Source: Turicibacter sp.
GTDB taxonomy: Bacteria; Bacillota; Bacilli; MOL361; Turicibacteraceae
DNA: 13,934 nt
Assembly: GCA_030531025.1 (NCBI GenBank)
Contig: JAUMTV010000082.1
Span: 1 to 13,934 of the forward strand
Direction: 5' to 3'
Below, piece by piece: positions 7,710-13,543 of the stretch. The notes under the pieces were generated by a model. It searched no databases. It saw only the letters and a list, made by a program, of their open reading frames with translations, and was not told where the DNA came from. Every line of letters starts with the position of its first letter. Positions within the stretch are counted from its first letter, which is position 1. A program made the translations under genes and the position numbers.

Positions 7710-8141
7710 ATGATTTTCAAAGAAATTAATCATCCAGATGACCTAAATATTGCTTTTCAAATTAGAATCAATGTCTTTGTTAATGAACAGGGAGTTCCAT
7801 TAGAAGATGAGCTAGATGAATTTGATACATTGAATGATTCATGTAATCATATCTTAGCTTACTATCAAGATCAACCTGTTGGGACAGGAAGAATTCGCTT
7901 TGTAGATGGGGTTGGTAAACTCGAACGAATTTGTATTTTAAAGGATTATCGAAAATTCGGGTTAGGAAAATTAATTATTGCGGGACTAGAATCCATTGCG
8001 ATGGAAAAAGGAATCAACAAATTTAAATTACACGGTCAAACACATGCAGAAGGGTTTTATCAAAAACTAGGTTATCAAGCTGCCTCAGAAGTATTTATAG
8101 AAGATGGAATTCCTCATCTTTTAATGCAAAAGACATTATAG
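7710..8141 (+). CDS. GNAT-family N-acetyltransferase (ElaA/YjdJ-like)
   Basis: This is a 143-aa protein, a normal length for a single GNAT domain. It starts at ATG 7710 with AAAAAGGAG upstream. The N-terminal 'RINVFVNEQGVPLEDELDEFD' (19-39) matches the R-x-VFV-EQ-VP--DE-D signature of the ElaA/YjdJ-type subgroup. Motif A lies in LERICILKDYRKFGLGKLII, with the acetyl-CoA pyrophosphate loop R81-x-x-G84-x-G86. 'AEGFYQKLGYQ' near 113-123 is the usual motif B. It would move an acetyl group from acetyl-CoA to an unknown amine in the cytosol. It is co-transcribed with the YczE-like gene starting 5 nt after its stop. Divergence from MarR suggests inducible control. Confidence 0.9.
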   Translation: MIFKEINHPDDLNIAFQIRINVFVNEQGVPLEDELDEFDTLNDSCNHILAYYQDQPVGTGRIRFVDGVGKLERICILKDYRKFGLGKLIIAGLESIAMEKGINKFKLHGQTHAEGFYQKLGYQAASEVFIEDGIPHLLMQKTL

Positions 8142-8146
8142 TTAAT

Positions 8147-8740
8147 ATGAAAAATTTTAAATGGATTTTGTATTTAGTAGGAATTTCTATTTTAACACTT
8201 GGAATTGTATTAATGATTAAATCCAACTTAGGTACCTCACCTTTAGACGCCTTATTAGTTGCTTTAACATATAAAGTTGGATTATCAATTGGTGCTTGGG
8301 AAGTGTTAATTTCCTTAGTTATTGTTGGGATAAATGCTATTATCACCATGAGAAAACCACAAATTCTTGGGCTGATGACCGCCTTGATTACTGGAACATT
8401 TATTGATGTTTGGATGCTTATATTAAAAGAACTAAACATCTCACAAACTTTTGGAATCCAATTTATTCATTTCAGTATTGGTCTAATCATAACTAGTTTT
8501 GGAACTGCGATTTATTTACGTACAAATTTTGCCCCGATTCCATTAGACAATCTAATGTTAATCATCACAGATAAAATGAAGAAAAGCATTCAATTCTCAA
8601 AATCTCTCATTTACATTTTAGTATTATTGTTAGCTTTTTTAATGAATGGGCCAATTGGTTTAGGAACTATCCTGACTGCTTGTTTAGGTGGAATTACCTT
8701 AAATTACTGTATACTGCTTATAAATAAACTAGTCAATTAA
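8147..8740 (+). CDS. YczE/YyaS/YitT-type integral membrane protein
   Basis: This is a 197-aa protein with about five hydrophobic spans (near 5-23, 49-66, 73-92, 104-124, 153-170, with a further C-terminal hydrophobic stretch). The signature 'KSNLGTSPLDAL' (25-36) follows the first span and has an internal echo 'APIPLDNLM' (129-137), as in YczE-like proteins with a repeated half. It starts 5 nt after the GNAT stop with no clear Shine-Dalgarno, so it is probably translated by coupling. The function of the family is unresolved; transport or export of a small compound is suspected. Pairing with GNAT and MarR suggests a small detoxification or resistance unit (inference). Confidence 0.85.
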   Translation: MKNFKWILYLVGISILTLGIVLMIKSNLGTSPLDALLVALTYKVGLSIGAWEVLISLVIVGINAIITMRKPQILGLMTALITGTFIDVWMLILKELNISQTFGIQFIHFSIGLIITSFGTAIYLRTNFAPIPLDNLMLIITDKMKKSIQFSKSLIYILVLLLAFLMNGPIGLGTILTACLGGITLNYCILLINKLVN

Positions 8741-8798
8741 CTAAAGGATATATTTCAAAATAGTGTTGATAAATAAAAGTAGACAAATCAATAAACTA

Positions 8799-8849
8799 GA
8801 ACCTATAAGCTAGACTCTTAAAAAAAGTGTGAGCTTATAGGTTCTTTTT
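8799..8849 (+). terminator. Rho-independent terminator after the YczE-like gene
   Basis: A perfect 13-bp stem GAACCTATAAGCT (8799-8811) / AGCTTATAGGTTC (8832-8844) with a 20-nt loop is followed by a T-run. It ends the GNAT-YczE transcript 59 nt after the stop codon. Confidence 0.8.
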
Positions 8850-8855
8850 AATTTA

Positions 8856-9416
8856 GATAGATTGTGATATTAAGTGCGACACATAAAAAAGCTCATAAAT
8901 AGAATTCTTGTTATAGAATGAGGTTACCACACTAAACTCTTAACAAGGGGATCTATTTATGAGCTATCACCATCTTAACACATTTAAACGGACACGTATA
9001 GAAGTTCTTTCTAAAACGGGATATTCAACTAAACAAATTGCAGGGCAATTAAATCGTCATCAACAAGCGATTACGCGTGAATTTAAACGAAATCATACAA
9101 CGTTTTATCAAGTTGGGTGGCAGAGGAATTAGCACAATCTCGTCGTTTAGCTTGTCGTCGTCGTAAGAGTAAATCTGAAGTAGTGATTCAAACCATTCAA
9201 AAATACTTAGAGCTAACTTGGTCACCCAAACAAATTTCCAATACTATTTTAAAGAGTGTTATCTCTTTTAAAGCCATTTATCGTTGGATTTATGATGGAA
9301 CGATTTTATTAGGCGCTCTACCTCATTAATCATCTACCACGAAAATGTTTAGATTGGAAAACTTCATTCGAGCTATTTCATGAGAAAGTGTCGTATTTAT
9401 TATTGACAATTCATCT
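8856..9416 (+). mobile_element. Internally deleted IS30-family insertion sequence
   Basis: Imperfect terminal inverted repeats flank the transposase remnant. The left end (about 8856-8882) contains TAAGTGCGACAC, and the right end (9388-9415) contains GTGTCGTATTTA followed by TTGACAATTCATCTA, matching the reverse complement of the left end with a few differences. The length is about 560 bp against roughly 1.1 kb for a full IS30-type element. It sits between the YczE terminator and an alpha module whose L box is missing, so the insertion may have removed that end. Confidence 0.75.
8890..8965 (+). promoter_or_regulatory. Start-codon-sequestering hairpin of the IS30 copy
   Basis: AGCTCATAAATAGA (8890-8903) is the exact reverse complement of TCTATTTATGAGCT (8952-8965), which contains the transposase ATG (8959-8961). 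A transcript reading in from outside would hide the start codon in a 14-bp stem. This is a known way for insertion sequences to block impinging expression. Confidence 0.6.
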
Positions 9417-9429
9417 AATAATAATCTAG
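8959..9429 (+). pseudogene. IS30-family transposase, frameshifted and lacking the DDE core
   Basis: The frame from ATG 8959 gives the usual N-terminal IS30 helix-turn-helix (MSYHHLNTFKRTRIEVL.., STKQIAGQLNRHQQAITREF) and stops at TAG 9127-9129 after a frameshift near 9113. The reading resumes in another frame from about 9118 (AEELAQSRRLACRRRKSK .. WSPKQISNTI .. FKAIYRWIYDGTI) and stops at 9327. A third frame carries the C-terminal INHLPRKCLDWKTSFELFHEKVS ending at 9427-9429. The catalytic DDE region, about 190 residues in full-length relatives, is missing between YDGTI and LPRKCLDWKT. The copy cannot encode a working transposase. Confidence 0.87.
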
Positions 9430-9473
9430 CTAGATGGGACGTGGATACTAACCGAAACGCCCCATCTCCACCA

Positions 9474-9591
9474 TTAAATATCAAGCCGACCGCCCCTTAC
9501 CATACGCTAGTATGTGGGTTACTTGGTGGGATTGATAATTTAGTAACTCTTTCCTTTGGGGATAAATTTTTATCTTTCCTTATAGCGGGAT
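9474..9591 (+). repeat. Alpha module, short form, L box lost (H4, R)
   Basis: H4 (9474-9543) pairs TAAATATCAA with TTGATAATTTA around the mismatch-bearing CC..ACC/GGT..GG stem and the CATAC-gcta-GTATG tip. The R box is ATAGCGGGAT at 9582-9591 (first base changed). H5 and H1 are absent. The left boundary runs into the IS30 remnant, and no L box is seen. Confidence 0.7.
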
Positions 9592-9913
9592 ACCTATGGT
9601 TATATCCTTCATGTCTTATATCTCTATCACTATAAAAGGTTCGGATACCAAAACCATAGGATTTCCTGTCGTTTTGGCTTTCTTATTTGTCTTGTGATTT
9701 CAAATTCCTCCCTAATGAGAAGATAGCATTGAGTAACAAAAATAAATAACAGCTCAGCGCCAAGCGTGTAACGCTAATGGCTGAACTGTTATTTACATCC
9801 CCTATTTATACTTCTGTTGATGATGATAAAAGCCTCAATAGTTGCCTTGCAACCGTTGAGGCTTTTTTCAATTTCTTGGTACTAAGATTTAGCCTTTAAC
9901 TAAAGAGAATAAT
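9592..9913 (+). repeat. Beta module with an extra hairpin (H2, Hx, H3)
   Basis: H2 (9648-9677) uses CCAAAAC/GTTTTGG in place of CCCACAC/GTGTGGG. An extra long hairpin Hx (9744-9794) reads AAATAACAG, C-A mismatch, TCAGC, gcca, AGCGT-gta-ACGCT and back; its C-A mismatch style resembles H4. H3 (9828-9867) uses AAAAGCCTCAA/TTGAGGCTTTT around GTTGC-CTT-GCAAC, followed by more T, so it can also act as a plus-strand terminator. CCTATGGTT (9593-9601) can pair alternatively with AACCATAGG (9652-9660), which competes with H2. Confidence 0.75.
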
Positions 9914-10181
9914 ATCCCGCTACGATGAATGACCCTTGTTAAATACAGCAACTAAATAGTCAAGCCCCCTAACCTCACCATACGGCTCGTATGTGAGTGG
10001 GAGGATTGAATATTTAGTGATTACGTTGTTTAAGTATAAATTTCCGCTAAGTACGAAAATCTTTAGATTTGAGTCTTAGCATACGATAAGAAAAGGCTAA
10101 TGATGCAAGTGCATGATTAGCCTATCCATTTTCTGTTGTTAGTTGTGAGCATTGAAGTTTGATGGATTCTTGTAGCGGGAT
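9914..10181 (+). repeat. Full alpha module (L, H4, H5, H1, R)
   Basis: L ATCCCGCTAC (9914-9923) and R GTAGCGGGAT (10172-10181) are exact inverted repeats. H4 spans 9951-10018 (ACTAAATA/TATTTAGT outer stem, CATACG-gct-CGTATG tip). H5 spans 10046-10080 (GCTAAG/CTTAGC, inner AAATC/GATTT). H1 spans 10095-10122 with GGCTAAT/ATTAGCC, a two-sided change from GGCGAAT/ATTCGCC, plus the G-G mismatch and ATGCA/TGCAT. This is a useful reference copy because it is complete and diverged from those near 13 kb. Confidence 0.85.
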
Positions 10182-10310
10182 GCTTCTGCTAATCAAGAGG
10201 ATCATTGTTATCAAGAACACTTAAATTCCTGTCTAGAATAGTTGATACATCTTTTAAGAAGGTTCTGTTTTAGAAGAGTGTTGATATTTCACACATAGTT
10301 TAGCCGTTTA

Positions 10311-10339
10311 TTGAATGTGTGGTAAAAAAAGAATATAAT
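10311..10339 (+). promoter_or_regulatory. Sigma-A-type promoter of the YcxB-like gene
   Basis: TTGAAT (10311-10316) and TATAAT (10334-10339) are separated by exactly 17 bp, 41 nt upstream of the TTG start. The promoter lies inside the inverted repeats, so the gene moves with its own promoter. Confidence 0.75.
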
Positions 10340-10380
10340 TAATTAAGAATTCATAAGGGAACTATAAGGAGAGATGCTAA

Positions 10381-10890
10381 TTGGAAACTTTATTTGAAAA
10401 TCAGTTTACTTTAACCCAAGAGGACGCAAAGGAGATAACTAAAGTAGGTACTCAGGGATATAGAAGATTTTCTTTAATGATGATTTGTTTGTTTTGTTTA
10501 ATTTCGGTTTATTATTTGGCTACGTGGGGACTTGACGGGTATATGATTAAGACATCAGTGGTTGTCTTAGTTTGCTTATTCATTATTCGCGCTCAAGTCC
10601 TTCGAAAACAAACAACGAATTTTTATCGTCAACAACTTGTTTTACATAATCACAATCCTATCGTTAAAACGACGACCATGTTTGATGAATGTATGGAAGT
10701 TTATTCATCAAATGGAGCTAAACTCACTGTTCACTATGAGCAGATTACCTTTGTTAAAAAGACGGCTCATTTTATGATGATTTTTTATGAAAAAGCGGTG
10801 ATAGTTCCTGTTAAACAGTCCGAATTTTCAAAAGGAACACCCGAAGAATTTGAATCATTTCTTTTAAAAAAGGGTGTAAAAGTGAAATGA
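10381..10890 (+). CDS. YcxB-like membrane protein
   Basis: This is a 169-aa protein starting at TTG 10381, chosen because AAGGAGAG lies 6-7 nt upstream; the nearby ATG at 10375 is out of frame and closes quickly. Two hydrophobic spans (about 31-47 and 55-70) follow a short polar N-terminus. The remaining 100 residues are a cytoplasmic domain of alternating strands: 'TTTMFDECMEVYSSNGAKLTVHYEQITFVKKTAHFMMIFYEKAVIVP' and a final 'FESFLLKKG'. This pattern matches the YcxB-like fold in order and length. The family has no established biochemical role. The gene has its own promoter and terminator and is enclosed in IS-type inverted repeats. Confidence 0.75.
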   Translation: METLFENQFTLTQEDAKEITKVGTQGYRRFSLMMICLFCLISVYYLATWGLDGYMIKTSVVVLVCLFIIRAQVLRKQTTNFYRQQLVLHNHNPIVKTTTMFDECMEVYSSNGAKLTVHYEQITFVKKTAHFMMIFYEKAVIVPVKQSEFSKGTPEEFESFLLKKGVKVK

Positions 10891-10892
10891 AT

Positions 10893-10930
10893 AAAAAACC
10901 TACGGACGCGTTTTCCGTAGGTTTTTTTAT
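10893..10930 (+). terminator. Rho-independent terminator of the YcxB-like gene
   Basis: AAAAACCTACGGA pairs with TCCGTAGGTTTTT around a short loop and ends in a run of seven T, starting 3 nt after the stop codon. The A-run on the left makes it usable in both directions. Confidence 0.85.
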
Positions 10931-11072
10931 TGTTTATCAACACTTGTCTAAAACAGAGCCAATAATAAAAGATTTTGTTTTAAGTAAACGTTGATTAAAT
11001 TCAAAACTCTTTTGAGCGATATCCTTCAAAAAAAACGCCTACAGTAAGAAAACTTTCTTTTGTCAACAATGA

Positions 11073-11558
11073 CTATTGATTATCTCCTGCAGTTACTTTT
11101 GTTACATCTAATTTTATTGGATAACCTTGTTTATCCCCATTTGTTTGAGTCACAGCCAACTCAAAATAAAAATTATTCTCGATATTGTTTTGAAGATGAT
11201 TTGTCAATTCATTTTCAGCTACTGCACTTAATAATGTTTGATTATCTGATATAGACATTCCATTACCTTCGGTCATATCACTTGCTTTAGAGATTAATAA
11301 AGTCTCTTTTCCTTCATCAGATAAAGTGAAAAATTCCATTGAATAATTCAAGAGATTTGATAAGTTTTCCTGTTTAAACTGCAATTCACCCCCATAAAGA
11401 ATTTGTTTTGTTGGTGATAGAACCAAAACTCCATTATTTAAAATTAGATCCTCACTTTCTCCCTTAAAAGAATAAACAATGGTATTATCTTCGTTCTGTA
11501 CTGAATTACAGCCAACTAATAAAAGTATCATCATTATCATCCCAATTTTTTTGATCAT
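11073..11558 (-). CDS. Predicted secreted lipoprotein
   Basis: This is a 161-aa protein starting at ATG 11558 with GGAGGGAGC 4-5 nt upstream. The N-terminus is a type II signal peptide: MIKK, a hydrophobic core IGMIMMILLL, and lipobox L14-V-G-C17. It should be lipidated at Cys17 and held on the outer face of the membrane. The mature part (about 145 residues) is polar and beta-rich, with no further cysteines and no motif I recognise. 'FYFELAVTQTNGDKQGYPIKLDVTKV' near the C-terminus resembles a strand-rich domain. The gene stands alone between the YcxB cassette and a beta module. Function unknown. Confidence 0.85.
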   Translation of the reverse strand: MIKKIGMIMMILLLVGCNSVQNEDNTIVYSFKGESEDLILNNGVLVLSPTKQILYGGELQFKQENLSNLLNYSMEFFTLSDEGKETLLISKASDMTEGNGMSISDNQTLLSAVAENELTNHLQNNIENNFYFELAVTQTNGDKQGYPIKLDVTKVTAGDNQ

Positions 11559-11588
11559 TTAGCTCCCTCCTATATCATTAACATCCTT

Positions 11589-11597
11589 ATTATACCA
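11589..11597 (-). promoter_or_regulatory. Extended -10 promoter of the lipoprotein gene
   Basis: On the minus strand TGGTATAAT gives a perfect TATAAT (11589-11594) with a TG extension. No good -35 box is found 17 bp upstream. It is 31 nt from the start codon. Confidence 0.55.
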
Positions 11598-11604
11598 AAT
11601 ATAT

Positions 11605-11829
11605 ATTAGTACCTCTATGATGAATGGATACCCAAACCACAGCCTTGTCGTTTGGGTTTTCTTATGGTTTGCAAATTCACATTCCTCTTAGAAAAGAGCC
11701 AACTAACTAAGAATCTTAATCTCTTAATTAACTTAATCGTGAGATCATGAAGCGCTAATCGTTGTATCGCAACCGTTAGCTGCTTCATGAAACCATATAC
11801 TAAAATGATCACTAAGTATAAAATCAATG
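11605..11829 (+). repeat. Beta module (H2 + H3)
   Basis: H2 (11631-11656) has CCCAAAC/GTTTGGG, another compensated version of the stem, with the usual GGATA before and TTTTCTTAT after. H3 (11745-11790) has TCATGAAGC..GCTAA/TTAGC..GCTTCATGA around GTTGtatcgCAAC with the C-C mismatch. It leads through CACTAAGTAT into the L-like box at 11830. Confidence 0.75.
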
Positions 11830-11939
11830 ATCCCGCTTCCTTGAAACCCTTTTAATTAAACAAAAACACGAACTCCCCCCCCCTCTCTCACACGAACGTT
11901 TGAAGGGGCTATCATTTAAATTCCTCATAGTAGCGAGAT
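11830..11939 (+). repeat. Short, degenerate alpha module
   Basis: L is ATCCCGCTTC (11830-11839) and R is GTAGCGAGAT (11930-11939); each has one change. The 90 bp between are degraded: a C-rich run near 11875-11885 opposite GGGG near 11905 may be a remnant of H4, and TTTAAATTCCTCAT before R matches the 3' half of H6. H5 and H1 are absent. The 25 bp from 11937 onward (through TTGATTAATAAAAAACAA) are identical to the sequence after R at 12944. Confidence 0.6.
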
Positions 11940-11949
11940 GGACTTGATT

Positions 11950-11986
11950 AATAAAAAACAACACTATGTTAGATAAAAATGTTGTT
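11950..11986 (-). terminator. Terminator of the 135-aa membrane protein gene
   Basis: On the minus strand AACAACA/TGTTGTT (11980-11986 with 11957-11963) is followed by TTTTT. It lies 22 nt past the stop. The T-tract is supplied by the shared sequence that follows the R box. Confidence 0.6.
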
Positions 11987-12008
11987 AGAATATTAAAAAA
12001 GACTACAA

Positions 12009-12416
12009 TTAGTTTGTAGTTTCTTTTTCTTTAGGTAACTTGAAAACAACAAAATATTTTGTGTACATCTCAGAGTCTATCCAAAGTTTTTCTGTATCTT
12101 CAGCATCTATTTGACAAGAAATAAAGCTCGAATCAACATAAGTACAGACATAGCCTTTATTCAATTCAAGGTATGAGATTGCCAGTTCATATGACGTTTC
12201 AGTATCACTTCCTGGCTTAATCATGAGAAATGGCTGATTATCATTTCCAATGAATTCAACAACGTCATTTCCTGTCATAAGCGACGTAATAGCTTTTATT
12301 CCTGTAAATGTACTAAAATCATCAGAAATTGTATAAAAACGTAAAAAGATTATTCCCCCCATAATAATGAGAAATGACATTAAAGAAATGATAACAACCT
12401 TAACTTTCAAATCCAA
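12009..12416 (-). CDS. Uncharacterised single-span membrane protein, 135 aa
   Basis: Translation starts at TTG 12416, with AAAGGGG just upstream and a strong promoter 28-56 nt away. Residues 7-27 (VVIISLMSFLIIMGGIIFLRF) form one membrane anchor, with no lipobox or signal-peptidase site evident. About 105 polar residues follow, probably outside the cell. C91 and C101 are the only cysteines and could form a disulfide in an extracellular domain. No family is recognised. The gene lies between the R box at 11930 and H3 at 12597, with its own promoter and terminator, like a self-contained cassette. Confidence 0.72.
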   Translation of the reverse strand: MDLKVKVVIISLMSFLIIMGGIIFLRFYTISDDFSTFTGIKAITSLMTGNDVVEFIGNDNQPFLMIKPGSDTETSYELAISYLELNKGYVCTYVDSSFISCQIDAEDTEKLWIDSEMYTKYFVVFKLPKEKETTN

Positions 12417-12443
12417 TCGCCCCTTTATTCACTTGATATATTC

Positions 12444-12472
12444 ATTATAGATGTTTAGGAAAAAATTTACAA
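12444..12472 (-). promoter_or_regulatory. Sigma-A-type promoter of the 135-aa gene
   Basis: On the minus strand TTGTAA (12467-12472) and TATAAT (12444-12449) are spaced by exactly 17 bp. The TTG start is 27 nt downstream. Confidence 0.75.
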
Positions 12473-12596
12473 ATAATTTTAGTGGAATAAAGCCTGATGG
12501 ACTCTATAATCATTAATATTTAACTCTAATTGGCTTGTTACTGTCTGAAGCAACATCCTCTTTCCTTTCAAAACTTCGTTATCATCTTTGAAATAC

Positions 12597-12673
12597 CTTC
12601 CAACCCAATCCGTTGCTTTGCAACCGTTTGGGTTGGAAGCTCCTCTCTACTAAGATAACATCTAAGTATTAAA
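12597..12673 (+). repeat. Partial beta module (H3 only)
   Basis: H3 (12597-12639) has CTTCCAACCC/GGGTTGGAAG around GTTGC-TTT-GCAAC, almost identical to the copy at 4192. H2 is absent: the 135-aa gene and its promoter occupy the space between R (11930) and this H3. CTAAGTATTAAAGT leads into the next L box. Confidence 0.75.
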
Positions 12674-12968
12674 GTCCTGCTACTAAGAACGCTCTTTGTT
12701 AGATAAAAAACTAAGCACCCACCCCACCGCCCCAATATCGGCACGATATGGGGAGAAAAAGGGATGGATGCTTAGTGATCACTTAGTTTAATAAGACATT
12801 CGCTAAGGACGAAAATCGCTCGATTTAAGCCTTAGCATCCAATTAGAAAAGGCGAATGGTGTCGCTTTTCTTTGACATGATTCGCCTATCCGTTTATTGT
12901 TGTTAGTAATAAATTATGAAGGTTAAATTCTTCATGGTAGCGGGATGGACTTGATTAATAAAAAACAA
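12674..12968 (+). repeat. Full alpha module plus shared right flank
   Basis: L is GTCCTGCTAC (12674-12683, one change) and R is GTAGCGGGAT (12937-12946). H4 12711-12775 has CTAAGCA/TGCTTAG with two C-A mismatches and an ATATCG-gca-CGATAT tip. H5 is 12802-12836 and H1 12851-12886 (enlarged loop, G-G mismatch kept). ATGAAG/CTTCAT forms H6. From L through H5 it is nearly identical to the copy at 13544. The flank after R equals the flank after R at 11930. Confidence 0.87.
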
Positions 12969-13105
12969 ATATTTTTGAATCAATTGAATAAAATGAGAAA
13001 TTTCTTTCCATAACATAGATGTAATTCCCCCTAGTATTTATGTAATAATCTCCGAAATCTTTTCTTACTTTTTTTCTCTCCTTATAATTATATAATTCAA
13101 ATAAA

Positions 13106-13144
13106 GTCCTAATGGTTGTTATCCCCCATACAACGATTAGGGCT
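13106..13144 (-). repeat. Solitary H3 hairpin in inverted orientation
   Basis: Read on the minus strand it has AGCCCTAAT, C-C mismatch, GTTGT, loop, ACAAC, ATTAGGACT. This keeps the H3 apex (GTTG..CAAC) and the neighbouring C-C mismatch, but it points opposite to every other H3. It lies between R (12937) and L (13163), where a beta module is expected. The T-run after it on the plus strand makes it terminator-like. Confidence 0.55.
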
Positions 13145-13162
13145 TTTTTCATGTCTAAAGAT

Positions 13163-13295
13163 TTCCCGCTACACTAAACAAACTAACGATCAAGCACACC
13201 CCACCCGACGTATGCAATAGGCGGGTAACTAGGTGGGATGGATCGTTAGTGACTATTTTTAGGATATAAGGTTTGATGCTCTCTTGTAGCGGGAT
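13163..13295 (+). repeat. Short alpha module (L, H4, R)
   Basis: L TTCCCGCTAC (13163-13172) and R GTAGCGGGAT (13286-13295) lie only 133 bp apart end to end. H4 (13183-13249) has CTAACGATC/GATCGTTAG, a 5-nt left bulge, CA/TG, the conserved C-A mismatch, and CCCACC/GGTGGG. H5 and H1 are cleanly missing. This shows that H4 with its two boxes can exist as a unit. Confidence 0.82.
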
Positions 13296-13543
13296 AAACT
13301 GGATAATTAAAACTTCTTTTTATATCCTGTTTCAAAAAATAAGGATACCCACACCGCACCTTGTGTCGTGTGGGTTTTCTTATCGCCTTGTTATCTGAAT
13401 GGTCTCTTGAATGAGAATATTAGTTTGATAAAAAATCATCCCTGTTAAATAACTGTGATTCAATAATCTTCCATCCCAATCCGTTGCCTTGCAACCGTTT
13501 GGGGTGGAAGTCCTTCTATACTATAACGATTTCTAATTATTAC
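13296..13543 (+). repeat. Beta module (H2 + H3)
   Basis: H2 (13348-13374) has CCCACAC/GTGTGGG, and H3 (13468-13510) has CTTCCATCCCAA/TTTGGGGTGGAAG around GTTGC-CTT-GCAAC. The module directly joins R (13286) to L (13544) with no gene between. This is the cleanest view of an empty beta spacer, about 248 bp. Confidence 0.82.

Larger units (their letters stand above)
10261..10960 (+). mobile_element. Non-autonomous mobile cassette carrying the YcxB-like gene
   Basis: A 26-bp inverted repeat brackets the gene: the left end 10261-10286 begins GGTTCTGTTTTAGA and the reverse complement of the right end 10935-10960 begins GGCTCTGTTTTAGA. By eye 23 of 26 positions match. The same terminus (GGCACTGTTTTA..AGTGTTGATA) occurs at 13827 at the end of an IS3-family element. 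The unit therefore looks like a 700-bp cargo element with IS ends but no transposase. No clear target-site duplication beyond AA is seen. Confidence 0.7.

Noticed and set aside
8095..8439. 114-aa minus-strand ORF
   Set aside because: It is the antisense shadow of the GNAT end and the YczE-like gene.
9441..9635. 64-aa plus-strand ORF
   Set aside because: It runs straight through H4 and R of an alpha module and has no ribosome binding site. It is a chance frame in structured repeat DNA.
11615..11827. 70-aa minus-strand ORF
   Set aside because: It is entirely inside a beta module (H2-H3) and has no initiation signals.
12955..13152. 65-aa minus-strand ORF starting MKKALIVVWG
   Set aside because: There is no ribosome binding site, the first codons are an inverted H3 hairpin and the rest is AT-rich without recognisable features. 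It was not called as a gene.
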